The notes under the pieces are model-generated. The model ran no database searches. It was not told the origin of the DNA and saw nothing but the letters and a program-made list of their open reading frames with translations. The position numbers and the translations under genes are program-made. This document shows, piece after piece, positions 48,013-60,710 of a stretch of DNA of 64,000 bases (the first letter of the stretch is position 1; the number at the start of each line of letters is the position of its first letter). The DNA lies in assembly GCA_024509875.1 (NCBI GenBank), contig JAMPIV010021226.1:1-64000 (forward strand). The letters run 5' to 3'. The DNA is from Oreohelix idahoensis (lineage: Eukaryota; Mollusca; Gastropoda; Stylommatophora; Oreohelicidae).

Positions 48013-49235
48013 TGTTGAGGATTGCTTCATGTCTGCAGCATGGCGCATTCCTCAAATGATTATATCTCCGCGACTGATGTCGATGATTGTTTCATGCTTA
48101 CAGACATTTGGATTTGTCGACGATCCGAATGGCTGTATCATGGAACACCTCAAACGAATAGAGATATATCTCATCGACCGATGTCGATGATTGTTGCATG
48201 TGTGCAAGCATTTGAGTTTTGGCCAACTCGGATTGCTGCACCATGGAACATCGCAATTGAATATATATTAACGACGTAGTATGCATATCACTATGCATGA
48301 CGCGTATGTCTTTGTAAGGACATTCGACTTGTGGGTTTTGACCCGACGGCAGTGTGTTTTAGAAGTGTGGCCATTGCCACTTATATTGTGTGGTATAACC
48401 ACTGGAAAGTGTGTGGCGTAGTCCACTTTTGAATTGTGTGGCTGGGAAGCCATTTGAGCAGTGTATTTCTTGAACCAAACGTAAGTCGTAGTAGGAATAA
48501 CGCAGTTTGCATAATTATGGCAGATTAGCCTGGCGTGGTATGCCAAAGGAACATTATGTTACTAGCAATAGCGTAAGACTAGTATAGATGGATATTGTAC
48601 AGCTAGCGGCAAGCGTAAGCCTAGTGTAACGGATATTAAACGACTAGCAGTAGACGTAAGCCTAGCATAATAAGTGTATTGCTGACTAGCAGGATAGTTA
48701 AGTCTAGTTAGCCTCTGAATTTATGCCAAAGGACATTGGCCGTTAAAAAGGAACTGACCTCTAACCAGGACTCTAGATAGAGATTGTGAACATGTGCTTA
48801 TGAAATAATGAGAACTCTTACAGATCGTACATGAATGTGATGTGACTTTTGTTCCCATGTAGTTGGTGTCTGCTCATGGTATGAAATAACTAATTAAATA
48901 TTTTGAGTCGTCAAAATCACAGTGTTATCAACTATCGTATTCGGAGTTGAGTTAAATGCTATTCATCCTCAACTGATCATGACCAGTGATGATTAATGTC
49001 TTAACACGCTGCATCTCACACTGCCAATATAATTAATAAGACAAGAGACTAATACAGGTCAGTCAAGGGTCGAATTTAATATGAAACACATTCAGCACAT
49101 AATGAATCACAAGGGTTAAAGCAGACATTATCGATACCAACGAACAGTATTACGGAATCCTACAAAAGTGATAAGAACCCGAGGGACTTTGACTCTATAA
49201 ACTCTATAAAACTGAATACGAATGGGATAATAACA
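48013..49235 (+). repeat. Element B 3' LTR (about 1223 bp, three U3 repeat units)
   Basis: Same as the 5' LTR except for an extra leading U3 unit (units begin at 48013, about 48077 and about 48180, each TGTYGAKGATTG) and about ten scattered small differences. Ends ataataaca, then ctgac. Confidence 0.92.
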
Positions 49236-49387
49236 CTGACTCACGATGGTTTTTCTATGCCTTATTCATCTCCAACGATAACGTATGTACAGGATGGAAA
49301 TAACATAAGATGTTCTGTACTGAAAAGCTCTGCCGGCTTGTCAGAATTATAATGTTTCACAGCATTCACTTTATCCACTAAATAGGG

Positions 49388-49620
49388 AGCAGCAGCACTG
49401 GTGTAATGGTTACCACACTGCGCTGGCGATCGGGTGATCCAGGTTCGAGCCCTGGCGAGTACATTAGAAGAAGTGTCGTTGACCAGGGACTGGAATAACC
49501 TGAACGACTCCTGAGCCGACCCAGCTCTAATGCGTACCTCCGAAATCGGCGAGTATCTGCCTGAATGGCGAGCGGACACCTGTCATTGTACAGGGAAAAA
49601 AGAGATACTCACGTAAAATC
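49388..49620 (+). mobile_element. tRNA-derived SINE family A
   Basis: The head has an A-box-like ctggtgtaatggttac (49398) and a perfect-looking B box ggttcgagccc at 49442-49452, 30-odd bases apart as in a tRNA gene. A non-tRNA body follows (gaccagggactggaataacc, gcgagtatctgcctgaatgg). The acceptor arms do not pair well and the body is unrelated to tRNA, so this is not a working tRNA gene. Confidence 0.75.
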
Positions 49621-49674
49621 AGTCTCAGGTTAGACATATTAACCGGAGATTTCGCCTCGAGTAATAGCGGGCGT

Positions 49675-50544
49675 TTATCAACCACTCTATTCTTAACAGT
49701 CATAGACTGGGTGATGCGACAGACAATAGAGTGTAGTCCAAGAGGAATAAGATGGACTAAGTTTTATATGCAGATGACATTGCACTACTAGCACATTCAC
49801 ATCAACACATCCAGGAAAAAACGGATAGACAGCAGGTGGGCCTGAACATCAATCTAAAGAAGACAGAGGTCATGACACCGATGTGAGCAACACGAGCCCA
49901 TAACAGTAAGGAACTAACAACTGGAACAGACAGACACCTTCCCATACCTAGGATGCATAGTAACACCAGATGGCGGAGCAAGCAAAGACAAGAACAACAG
50001 AATGAACAAAGCAAGAACAGCCCTTTACAGTCTAAACAACACCTGGAAGTCCTCTCAGTACAGCACAAGCTGTGTGCTTTCTGTGCTTCTCTATGGTGCG
50101 GAATGCTGGAGAGTTACAGATAAGGAAATGTCGAAATTGTCCTCTTTTCACACAACCTGCCTAAGAAAAATTCACCGAATCTTTTGGCCGAATACCTTCA
50201 CCAACCAAGATCTGCTTCCTCGGAGCAAGCAAGAGGACATGCACACCATCAAAGCTGGCAGACGCTGTAGTTGGGTTGGCCATGTCCTCAGAAGAGACCC
50301 CGATGCCATCACAAGAACAGCTTTGCTATGAACCCTTGAAGGAAAACGAAAGAGAGGCCGACCAAAAACAACTTGGCGGAAGACTGTGGAGGCTGAGATG
50401 CAAAGAATGAACCACTGTACGAAGGATGGCCACCGACCGAGCAAAGTGGAATCAATTTGTTGTTGCCCTACAAGACGCCACTAGGCGTGATGGCTACTGA
50501 CTGCTTTGACGGTCGGCGGCTAAGGATCAAAGAAGAAGAAGAAG
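49675..50544 (+). mobile_element. LINE family 2 copy with YADD RT motif, 12-bp target duplication
   Basis: Includes VIDWVMRQTIECSPRGIRW, then the RT catalytic box FYADDIALLAHSHQHIQEKT, VGLNINLKKTEVM, VLLYGAECWRVTDKEMSKLS and the C-terminal GKRKRGRPKTTWR region. The tail aaggatcaaagaagaagaag is GAA-type. aatagcgggcgt flanks it at 49663-49674 and 50545-50556. Frameshifts and stops make it non-functional; the longest intact part is 50002-50331. It is 5'-truncated, as is usual for LINE insertions. Confidence 0.88.
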
Positions 50545-50556
50545 AATAGCGGGCGT

Positions 50557-51124
50557 ACGTTTTAAAAAAATTAAATTAATTTTTTTTTTTTTTAAATTAC
50601 ACTAAATAAAAAATTCATCGTCGATCCCCGAATTATTTCTTGAAGATCTGTGGAGTTGAATTCACCTGTCATCATAGATCGCCTAGCACGTGAAACGCAG
50701 GCGTCAAGCTCCTTTCGTGCTGAACACGCACTCATATTGTGCTACATGATCTCGACTGCTTGAAACACTGAGTAGGAAGAGATCACACAACTGCTTGCGA
50801 GCTGTTTTTATCAACTAACCCTTGTGACCCAAAGGTTCCTGAATATTCAACATCGTTAGCGTCTCTCTTACAAGGGAATTAACTGTTATAAAATTCCTAA
50901 GTTTTCGCATCAGGGGAAATGCGCCTTGTCCCTCCTATTTATGTATACAGTTACCTCGCTTATACTATACTGTACCTCGTTATGTGCCACATGAACCACT
51001 GATGAAATATTCAAAACACGCTCAGATTTCATGTCAAACGAGTGTGTATCCCACGGTTCTCCCTAGTTTATGTACTCTTCTTTATGAAAGTATAAAATGC
51101 AGTATCCCAAACGTGAGTAAGCTT
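50557..51124. other. No recognisable feature
   Basis: A/T homopolymers at 50560-50600, otherwise unassigned. Confidence 0.4.
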
Positions 51125-51515
51125 CCTGGTTATAAGAATCCGAGTCTACTATCGCCTTTCAACTCCCCAAGGAGCATAGACCTTCAGTAAATGTATGCCA
51201 GGTCCTCCTGTCCTGTGACAACAGTTCAGTATCTTTTCATGTCCTCTTCATCCCTCATATGTCTGTATCCAGTTCTCTTCTCCTTGTGTTCTTTGGTTTT
51301 CATCTACCTCTCTTACCATGGAGATTCCTGAACATGGACCATCTGGTAATGCTATCAACAGGTTTTCTCAATGTGTGTCCTATCCATCTCCTGCATCTTA
51401 TTCTCATCTCTTCTTCCATTGGCATTTGTCTAGTTCTTGTCATTAGTTCCACGTCTTGTCATCGCACTTCAACCCTTCTATTCTACGCAAGCATCAATTT
51501 ATGAAAGTCTGTAGC
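51125..51515 (-). mobile_element. LINE family 4 fragment
   Basis: Minus strand reads MEEEMRIRCRRWIGHTLRKP, then ITRWSMFRNLHGKRGR, stops, and RRTWHTFTEGLCS. The order is the same as at 24300 and 25600. Several nonsense codons. Confidence 0.7.
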
Positions 51516-51904
51516 TTTTTTTCAGAGCCATACAGACTTGACATTTGACTTGAAAATTGTGAATTTTGTGCTGGAACTGATTTCTTTTGGTCTGCATATA
51601 TTTCCCAATATAATGAAAGCTCCTCTGACATTTTGTGCACAGAAAATAGCACAGCAATTCAAATCCACTAACTCCATTTCCCTTCAGTGCGAGGAAAGCC
51701 ACATGTATACCCAAAGGCTGGAAGATGATTCCAGTATTCCATTACGTGCGGCAGGATTATGTTGAGGAATATAATGGGAATGCTAACATTAAAGTAAAAA
51801 CAGAACTGTAGAAAGTCTGAAAAACTACATCATCAATTAAATGTATAATTTATTTCAAATTCACAAGCAAGATTAGTAACCGAGTAAGCAGTTCTTGGTT
51901 GGTA

Positions 51905-52465
51905 ATGGTATACGGACGATTCGGAGAATTTTCCTTAGGCAGATTATGTGGAAAGAGGATAATTTCGACTTTTCCTTCTCTGTTGCTCTCCAGCATTCCG
52001 ATCATAGAAAAGTACAGAGCTCTCATATAATCTTAATTTTTTGTGCGTGCTGTCCTGGGAGGACTTCTATATGTCGTTTACATTAGCAAAGGTTGTTCTC
52101 GCTTTATTCATTCTTTTGTTGATGGTGTCTGGTGGTACTATGCATCCTTGGTATGTAAATGTGTCTGTCTGTTCGAGCCTCGTGTTCCTTATTGTTATGA
52201 GCTCATGATTGCCCACATTGAGTGTCATGACTTCGGTCTTCTTTAGATTGATGTTCGCACCCACCTGTTAGCTATACTTATTCAGTTTTTTTTTAATGTG
52301 GAAATGCTGATGTGAATGTGCGAGTAGTGCTTTGCTATCTGTATATTCCAGATCTTCCAGAGTAGAGAACATGTTCATATTTGGAATCTGCAACTGTGTT
52401 CGACAGGAGTCTGGGTTGCTGACTGACTTTGTTTCTTCTATGAAATTTTCCAGATGTAGCACCTG
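51905..52465 (-). mobile_element. LINE family 2 fragment (both ends lost)
   Basis: Minus strand encodes LLAHSHQHFHIKKKLNKYS, then GANINLKKTEVMTLNVGNHE, a frame gap, and the LSSF..LRKIL-like segment near 51920-51990. It aligns with 49780-50190 and 11828-11990. No 3' GAA tail, so it is a broken copy. Confidence 0.75.
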
Positions 52466-55400
52466 GAAGATTCCTAAATTAGACTTTCATAAATGACTTC
52501 TCTAGCATGAATTCCAGAGCTATAAATCTAACCAAGATCCTGAAGCACCCACACGCGATGCATCCTGGAAATTGGCAGCCTTCGAGTTGCCTGTCAAATT
52601 ATCAAGGATCGACTAGCTGCATCAAAAGGCGCCTACTATGATTGTTCCCTATGTGGTGAGACATGTTGCGAAACCAGAGCTTTACACCAGGCTTGTGGGA
52701 ATCGCTTGGGTCCTCAGTCTAGATTCCGGCTTTCACGTGACTGGCTGCGTGTGTGATAAACGAGCGCCAAAGCCTTATCGCTCTATCTTTCCTACATCTT
52801 TGTTATTTTATTTTCTCCCACATTGTGCTCTTTTATCCCACACTTTGCTATTTCATCACTATTCAGGTAATTTTTTAATCACGATTGGACTTTCAACTGT
52901 AATCTTTATTACTCGCGACTCGTATCAAAAGTGTAACTTTACACTCCTTTGATTTACTCTTACATTTGCCGTAATTGTGCAGAGCCCACATTGCCTCGTG
53001 AGGAATCAGGTAAAACCCTAACTCGGACTTAAGAAAACATTACTTGATAACTAGTCCCCGTGTAAATAATTGTCCCACATACCAGCTTGAGACATAATAA
53101 TTTGAGAGACGCCAGGTGGAAATCTTTTCAGGGCTAAGCCGTTGTTTGAACAAAACACGGTCACCGTTGAGCGCAATATAATAGACCCCGGCGACAATGG
53201 CCTCGGGACGGGCACGAAACTGTTGCCGGATAGGAAAACGGAGCACGGCATAATGAACCGAGGGAACAAAGGGTGTCGCCAGCAGCATAGAACAAAGCTG
53301 ATACGCGGGGCGATAGACAGACAGAGAGCGCTATGACAGATGGAAGTCGGGGGACATTTTTGTATTGGCCAGCCAATTATCTAAACACCTCTTTGTCAGG
53401 CAAGCCCGGCAACGAAAGTTGGTCGCGAATTGTCCAACCCACTTTTAGACTGAGAGGGGACAATAAAAATCCAAGGCATGAGCAACCATATGGCCTTTTA
53501 GCTATTGGGTAGAGGCGGTGTTTCACGTCACAGGCACGTTTTGGGAACATATGGGCGTTTTAGAAATATAATGTACCGCGCAGTTCGCTAGATATCAGTC
53601 CAGTTTTCAACATTCTGGTGTAGAGAAAAATCCCTAACGCCTAGCCTTAGTACACGTGCTTATTCATGTGTGGACATTGAATTCATCCCTGACATTTATA
53701 GTGTTCTTACAGGGGTTTTCGAAGGGAAACAGGTTAGTGTATCTTTTGAAAACTATTAATATTTTTTCTTAGTGTTAGTAAGATCACTTTCGCCATGAGC
53801 ATCATAGCTACGCGTGCGGAAGGCAGTTTTCCAATTAATCCTTCCTAAAAATGATTAATTAAATCAGAAGATTTCCTCTTAGATGATAGGAGGTAATTGA
53901 TAGTCCTACTACACCTTCATCTGAATTGCTACATCATCCTTACAGACTTACATGTACATTCTCCCAGACACAATATGTTAAACACTTATCTCATGTCATA
54001 CATACTTACCATAGAATTGAAATCATCCTTAGTAAGGAGTAGTATAAATGAAAGTCAACCAGTAATATTAAGTGTGAAAACTTACTTCGCCATAGAACAT
54101 CCTTCATTCCTCAATTAAAAAGGACTCATTCTCGTCCACGAATTAAGACGGTGGACGCAGCATTTTTCGTCACCTTATATTACGTGCGCACAAGTTCAAT
54201 ACGTATTTAAATCAAGTTCAGCTCCATCGAAAGCTTACTACATGAGTCAGTCTAAAGCTCACAGTTGATTACTTATTCAAATATCACAGTTCAGGTTTAT
54301 CGAAAGCTTACCATCTAAAGTTAAGCTAAAGAGCTCTAAAGTTGATTCTCATATTTATACCAAGTGCAACACACTCTTATGCGCATTCTATGAAGCAGAT
54401 TCCATAGTCGCAAGTTGTGTCGGATATACAGATATCTACATTTCAAGAACATTTCGTGAAGATATCCAGTCTGGCCAGTACTCTTCGGAGATTAGACAAC
54501 AGACATTTTTCCTACGACAAATGTTAATTGTTGGTCAACGCTACGGAGATGTAGTCAAACAGTAATGGACTGTATATCGTCAACGTTCTCAGTACAACAA
54601 AAGTTTTCATTAGAACGTCCTCGACTTAGAGATACCCCACTCGACATAACGTATAACAACTTGGGACAATCTATGCATTCATGTGAATCATCCTGCTCGG
54701 GAGAAGCATTCAGAGACACATGGGATTTGTAGATTACTCACCATTTTGATAACACTTACAATATCACATTATCATCATTTCGCTTTACACAAGTTCATTC
54801 TTCTATTTAATTAACTACAATATTAATATCTCATCTGTGTTTTTTTGTGTGAATCGTCTTTTACTGTCATCACTTTCTAATCACTACTAACCCTATATGT
54901 GTAGATATTTAATTAATAAACCCAACAATCGTTTGATCATTATCTAGTTTGTTAATGTATCACTCGTGCTGTCGGTGTTTAATATTTACATATAGGTAAA
55001 TTTCCACACTCAGATGAGGTTGGGGGCTTTTTCTGTTACGAGATCTAAGGGCAGAAGCTAAGGTCGTGGGGAAACTGAACTGTTTCCATAATTCACTAGA
55101 AAACACTGTCCAGTGGAAAGCATTCGCATTCTCTTCTTCTTGTCCTTATATCGGATAGGTCTCTATCTTTTCTTAACGAGCCATTTTCTGGGGACCTTCT
55201 ACCAAATATCTCATAGGCTATCCCGGAGAAAACTACAATCGTAGTTGCACCAATACACGCCATACGACAGCGTGCAAAGGCTCTGACAGGGAATATGTGA
55301 CATGCAAGGAGATCTGGAAAATGGCTCTGTGAAGGACGTGACGATTTCTTTGGATGAGCCAAGAACCATAGCACAGACGTTTAGCCCAGCATAGTTGGTG

Positions 55401-57960
55401 AAACCCTAAGGATGGCGGAAAATGCACAGTATGCCACCCCTATTCTCCTAGCTAGAAACCAGACGTGAAGATCCTTGTATGCATGCCAGGCCCGGATGGA
55501 AAGACCAGGAAAGAAATTGGAGCTCAACAATTGTTGGAAGGTCAAGACAGTCACAGAGAAAGCCTGGATCTGCAATGTAGATAATGCCAAGGGTTATTCA
55601 TCTTGGTATTGGCTGCACAAGAGCACAAGCTCAACAGCCTGTCATAAGAGGTTTTGATGTTACTAAAGTATAGGCTATCCTGGACAAATAGGTGTATCAG
55701 AGGATACCAGGATAGTGCCAGATAAGAGACTGGTCTTATAAGTAATACCCCCTTCTCTGAAAAGAGCAAGGGTGTATAGACATCAAAGTGGGGTCAAGCT
55801 ATGTAAGTTGCCAGAGAATGATGATGATGATGTAATACTCTGAGTCCCTAACTACTACCTCTTGTGATCCGTAAAGATTAATGAGATATTGTTGTGTTAT
55901 TTGGCAAATTGTCTAGGTTAATTTATTTAATATAACAGGTATTGATTTCAAACAGAACTTTAACTTTAATAAAATTAGTAATCAAGTCTGGATGAAATTT
56001 TATGTACAATTTAATTGTCCTGAACCTCAATCTTTTCAGGTCAGGAATACTCAAAAGCAATAAAATAATATTTACGCATTAAAATAAATATATTGGAAAA
56101 ACTGTTCCGTTGTTGTAGAGTGTTCACTGGAATAACTACACCTACAGTTTCTGTTCATATGAGTGATAACGTCTGCTATTACTATGCTGTACGTTCTCTT
56201 GAATATTTTGATGGTCTTATCTATTCATCCTAAAAAGGGTTGTAATCCTAGGTTGATTACTCTTGGGTGAATGATTGGATAAACTGACACTGGCCTTTAT
56301 AAAGGACTTATCTTAGAATGTTGCTGCTGATTCTCATATACACAAGTCAGGACCACAAACTTTATAGCTCCTGACTGAGAAGATGGGGTCTGGCTCCAGC
56401 TGTATGAGGAGCTCTCATCACCCACACACTTCCTCTCAAGTGAATGCAGCCACGAGGTAATTTCGTGATATAACCTGGAATAAAAGGACAACCACATTCC
56501 ATGTAGAAGTCTGCCTTAATTCACTCACCCAAAAACAACATCCAGAAGAAATACTAATTTAAATCGCTACTAACACTTAATGTCGTAATTTTTTACCATA
56601 TTTGCAAACACTATACACATTTTTTCATTTCGAATATGTCTGCAAAACTACACACATTCATAAATGGGTCAGTATGGCACAACACATTAGTTTCACTTTC
56701 TACTAGCACTCGAACAAATAGTCTGGTTAATCATAGGTTAATAATTAACAAAATATGCAAATAAATATATCTTTCTTACCCTCAGGTAAAATATATTCAC
56801 ACACTAAAGCTGAACTGGCCTTCTAAGGGATCTTAGAACTGCTTTCAGATCAGAAGGCAAAGACTTGATCTTTCTGTCTTTCCAATGCTGTCAGCTCGGT
56901 GCAGATTTTTTAATCGAATGGCCCAAATAGTACTACCTTGTTACTATTTATAGAACTATACCCGCCCAATCGGAGGCAACGTTAAAAAGTTAATTTTTGA
57001 GACTTGTGACTTATGCGGTTCTAAGCGTGTTTGTATAATCTGACTCATTTTAAATATTTTATATTATAATTATTAGTGGACCGATTTTAATTATCAAAAG
57101 TGATAATTAAACGGCCAATTGTTCTCTATCGCTCTATGTGGATATTCCTTAGTTATTTCTTTGCATTTCAATCTGGATAATTTTTAAGTAATTAAATTTG
57201 GCATTTCCCTGATGTGAAAATATCACTAAAATAAATTTTTCTACTACAATAAAATTTTATCATGCGTGAATATTTATGCTTATGTGTTAAGCAATATCAG
57301 TGCTATAATTTGAGATATTTCCTTCTGTTTAACTATCTTTAGTTGTTAAGAAATAAAATATCTTCGTTCGGTCAAAAATACAAAATAGGCATTGTTACCA
57401 AGTTAAAAGGTTTCTTTATCTTTACCAAAAAAAAAAAAGACGCACTATGATTGGTTGTTAAATTTGTACTATGCTCTTAGATAATTTTGGGTGGGCGGTA
57501 ACTTTTGACTTGGTTCCTAGATAAATGCAAATACACTAGATAAATTTTTTTGGCGGTAAATTTGACTGGGTTCTTAGACTGCTTCAAATACTATAGTTAG
57601 TTTTAGATTCAAATATTATAGCTAGTTTTTGAGCGGGGAATTTGAGCGTGGTGTCAGACAGATTCAAATTTTACGACACAGCCATAGTTGAACAATCTTA
57701 CCACCAGCTTTACTGCAGGATTCTTTTCGTTTTTTTTTTTTCAGAACTGAGATTGAGTTATGTCTTCGTATCCAGCGAGCTCTTACTCGTCTTGTCGCGC
57801 TCCGTACCAGGAAAACTCAAATCTATTAGAATATGGTTCTCGCATCATTCGGATCTGGCTGAGAGCAGGACCACAGCAACGGCTTGGGACCGACTGATTT
57901 CCAAATGTCCGAGTTTAAAAACTGAGTTCATTGTTGTGGTGAGTTAGTAGTCGTTGAGTC
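52466..57960. other. 5.5 kb with no supported gene
   Basis: Open frames stay under about 105 codons and show no domain similarity. A Cys/His pattern at about 52638-52710 (YDCSLCGETCC with RALHQACG) resembles a degraded zinc finger of the sort found at LINE protein ends, but I cannot assign it. 55400-55790 is of moderate complexity, without a recognised family. Confidence 0.4.
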
Positions 57961-57964
57961 TGCA

Positions 57965-58115
57965 TGGTGTGGTGAAATATGAGTGGTGAAGAGAACAGTA
58001 TATGGTAAAGAGAAATGTATATGATGAAGAAAACATTTTATGGTAAAGAGAAAAGTGTGATGGGAAGACAACCGTGTATGGTAAAGAGAAAAGTGTGTGG
58101 TGTGGAGAAAAGTGA
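57965..58115. repeat. Imperfect short tandem repeat (tatggtaaagagaaaagtg-like)
   Basis: Six or seven imperfect copies of a 20-odd-bp A/G-rich unit. The minus-strand Leu/His/Phe frame is an artefact. Confidence 0.65.
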
Positions 58116-58221
58116 GTGCTCTCTTCTTCAAAATCATCACAAAATCATAATCCTTGCCTTCTTATTTCGTACATAGTTCCCGATAGAACCATGGTATTTT
58201 CATCGTATATACGTCATGAAT

Positions 58222-59095
58222 TATATCTCTTCTTAGTAGTCGTAACTCGTATCTTCACTTACTGTACAGGACCCGAAGATGCAGCAATAGTGAAAGCAGT
58301 CAGCGACTCATAGCTTGACTGCTTGCATCAAGATCAGCGAACCAGAGCTGGTCAAGACCGTGCTCCACCTCCACGTGGTGGTCCTGGAAACAGTCTGCAG
58401 CAGTGCAGTCTGGCTGAGCGAGCACGGATCGAAGAGGGAAGGCAAACCCGGTCCCAAAAAATGCCGTGCAGAAGTCGGATGTGTCGACCGAAAGGTGCAT
58501 ATATCACAGCTTAGCCGTAAGCAGACACAACGCAACCACCGTCCTTTTCAGGACGAACGAGGAAGAAGAAGAAGAACTTACTGTACACTTCTTACTAGTC
58601 TAGTAACTCACAACTTCACTTTCTTTACACTTCTTAGTAGTCTAGTAACTCATATCTTCACTTATTTTACACTTCCATCTAGTCTAGTAACTCACATCTT
58701 CACTTTCTTTACACTTCTTAGTAGTCTAGAAACTCATAGCTTCACTTACTGTACACTTCTTACTAGTCTAGTAACTCATATCTTCACTTACTGAACCCTT
58801 CTTACTAGTCTAGTAACTCACATCTTCACTTACTTTACACTTCTTATTAGTCTAGTAACTCACATCTTCACTTTCTTTACATTTCTTAGTAGTCTAGTAA
58901 CTCATATCTTCACTTATTTTACACTTCCATCTAGTCTAGTAACTCACATCTTCACTTTCTTTACACTTCTTAGTAGTCTAGAAACTTATAGCTTCACTTA
59001 CTGTACACTTCTTACTAGTCTAGTAACTCACATCTTCACTTTCTTTACATTTCTTAGTACTCTAATAACTCACATCTTCATTTACTTTACACTTC
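58222..59095. repeat. 42-bp minisatellite, about 13 copies, split by a retroposon
   Basis: Unit cttcttactagtctagtaac plus tcacatcttcactttcttta plus ca; matching words at 58588, 58630 and 58672 give the 42-bp period. One or more units lie left of the insertion at 58269-58575 and the rest to the right. Variants at acttctta/acttccat and cacatc/catatc. Confidence 0.92.
58269..58575 (+). mobile_element. 5'-truncated retroposon with GAA tail and 12-bp target duplication (LINE family 5)
   Basis: 307 bp between two copies of acttactgtaca (58257-58268 and 58576-58587). The end gtccttttcaggacgaacga, followed by ggaagaagaagaaga, resembles the 3' ends of LINEs whose last ORF finishes in FQDERGRRRRT. A Cys-containing segment before it (KKCRAEVGC) may be a decayed zinc finger. 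The family assignment is tentative; the insertion itself is clear. Confidence 0.8.
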
Positions 59096-60200
59096 TACAT
59101 CATTATCATCTGCGACTTCTTAGTTCTTCCACAGACACTGGCTTCGATCAATTCATCATTATTGTCCTTTTCGTTCTATATGTATCATGGGGCAACCACA
59201 GGCGATTGTCTTCGTACAGGCTGCACCCAGCAGTCACATACTCTTACAGTGGTTGTTTATGCAGCGGTTTGTGTGACATGATGTGGGTGACCAGCCTCAC
59301 GCACAACCTTATGTTAGTCGCCTTGTACGACTTACTGAGACAGCAGTAATTCTATTATTTCTTTTTCTAATTAGAGACCCGATGGACATACTGTTAAAGA
59401 TGATTTAACCAGTGGCGTATCCTGGTAATGCGTGCTAGGCGTGCTGCTACTTAAAATGAATATGTACGCCTACTATTTAACTTCTTCCCCTCTTAATTTA
59501 AAAACCAACTATATTCAATTACGCAACGATAGTTATTAGGGGTATATGTCAACTATCTCCGAAATACTAATTAACTTACAACTTGAAACTCACTGTCACT
59601 GTAATAATCTGCATTCCTGGCAGCTAACAAAAATTAATCACAAAAACACTGGACGGACACAACCGATTTTTACAACTCGAGAGCTGCAGGACCACCGCAC
59701 GCATGTTCGCATTGTATTTACGTATCTGGCCATGACCCCGATCCAATCAAACCAGTGTTCAGATGTGAATCCGAAAGGTTCCGCACGCATTGTGACGGAA
59801 TTACCCGAGAAACTTCGGGCGTTTGCTACCAATCAATAAAAACTGCACTATAAAAAGCGTCTGGGGAAACTGAAACTAGATTATACTCGTAGATTCTATG
59901 CGGGAAAATCCGTTATCCTGGTGCGTGCGGTCCGAAAGCAGAACATTAGAAGAGAAATATTTTATAGAATAATAAATTACATTTTTATTTTTCTTCGGGC
60001 ATAGGTGTGCGCAGCACGCACAGCACACATAGAGAATACGGTACTTGTGCGTTAATTCACCGGGAAATTATAATTTTACAAATTTATTACCAAAACCGAG
60101 CACCGTACTCTTTCTTGACTGAAAAAGTGTCATTTCACATTGTCCTCTCCCCCCTCCCCCGTTGCTTAGAATTTTTTTTAAAACACGCCTGCCGTTCGTA
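59096..60200. other. No recognisable feature
   Basis: A 97-codon frame at 59546-59839 has no motif. Sequence otherwise unassigned. Confidence 0.4.
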
Positions 60201-60204
60201 AGGT

Positions 60205-60558
60205 TGTAGTCACGTAGCACATTCTGCCGTAGGGGAGTGAAGTGTTATAGACTTCGATGTACTGGGTCCCAGCTTTATGAGGTGGGGTGGCCTGTTCCCT
60301 TCCTCGCTGCCGTTGCCTTCTCTAACTCAAGATCAGAGTGAGGTACCCATTTACAGCTGGTTTGACTGATGCGTGACACCTGTTCCCTTCCTCGCTGCCG
60401 TTGCCTTCTCTAACTCAGGATCAGAGTCAGGTACCAATTTACAGCTAACCAGCTGTAAATGGGTACCTCACTCTGATCTTGAGTTAGAGAAGGCAACGGC
60501 AGCGAGGAAGGGAACAGGTGTCACGCATCAGTCTAACCAGCTGTAAATGGGTACCGTT
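60205..60558. mobile_element. SINE family C copies in inverted orientation (hairpin)
   Basis: 60205-60340 is a minus-strand SINE C 3' part (tgccgtaggggagtgaagtg and cccagctttatgaggtgggg). The body then forms an inverted repeat: arm 60342-60446, loop aacc (60447-60450), arm 60451-60555, nearly perfect over about 105 bp. Both arms carry the SINE C body (ggtacccatttacagctgg, cgctgccgttgccttctcta). Confidence 0.85.
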
Positions 60559-60616
60559 AACTTGTAGAACTGATTCAATTCCGTTCTATTGGTTTATAAA
60601 CTTTAAAAAAATACGG

Positions 60617-60710
60617 GGGGGGGGGGGGGGTGTTGATGGCGGGTCTGTCGTAAGCGAGAAACGCTTTTTTGTTTTTTTAACTTGCCTCCTTTTTTTTTTT
60701 TTTTTTTTTA
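60617..60710. repeat. G and T homopolymer runs
   Basis: A G run of about 14 at 60617-60630 and T runs near 60665 and 60690-60709. Low complexity. Confidence 0.85.

Larger units (their letters stand above)
28879..49235 (+). mobile_element. Element B: Gmr1-like Ty3/gypsy retrotransposon, split by element C and a second 2.2-kb insert
   Basis: 5' LTR 28879-30018, leader to 31278, gag 31279-32976, element C plus its target repeat, then protease-integrase-RT from 42531, unrelated DNA from about 44835 to 47030, the rest of RT and RNase H to 47833, a polypurine tract at 47996-48012, and 3' LTR 48013-49235. The flanks carry CTGAC. Without element C the span is about 10.8 kb. Gag has several frameshifts and the RT core is missing, so the copy is dead. 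Domain order is protease, integrase, RT, RNase H. Confidence 0.9.

Noticed and set aside
49388..49470. Functional tRNA gene
   Set aside because: A and B boxes are present, but acceptor and other arms do not pair and a SINE body follows.
55400..55790. Possible LINE or protein fragment
   Set aside because: Moderate complexity but no motif I could name, and frames are broken; left unassigned.
58315..58794. 159-codon protein
   Set aside because: It joins the retroposon insert to the 42-bp minisatellite; the second half is pure repeat.
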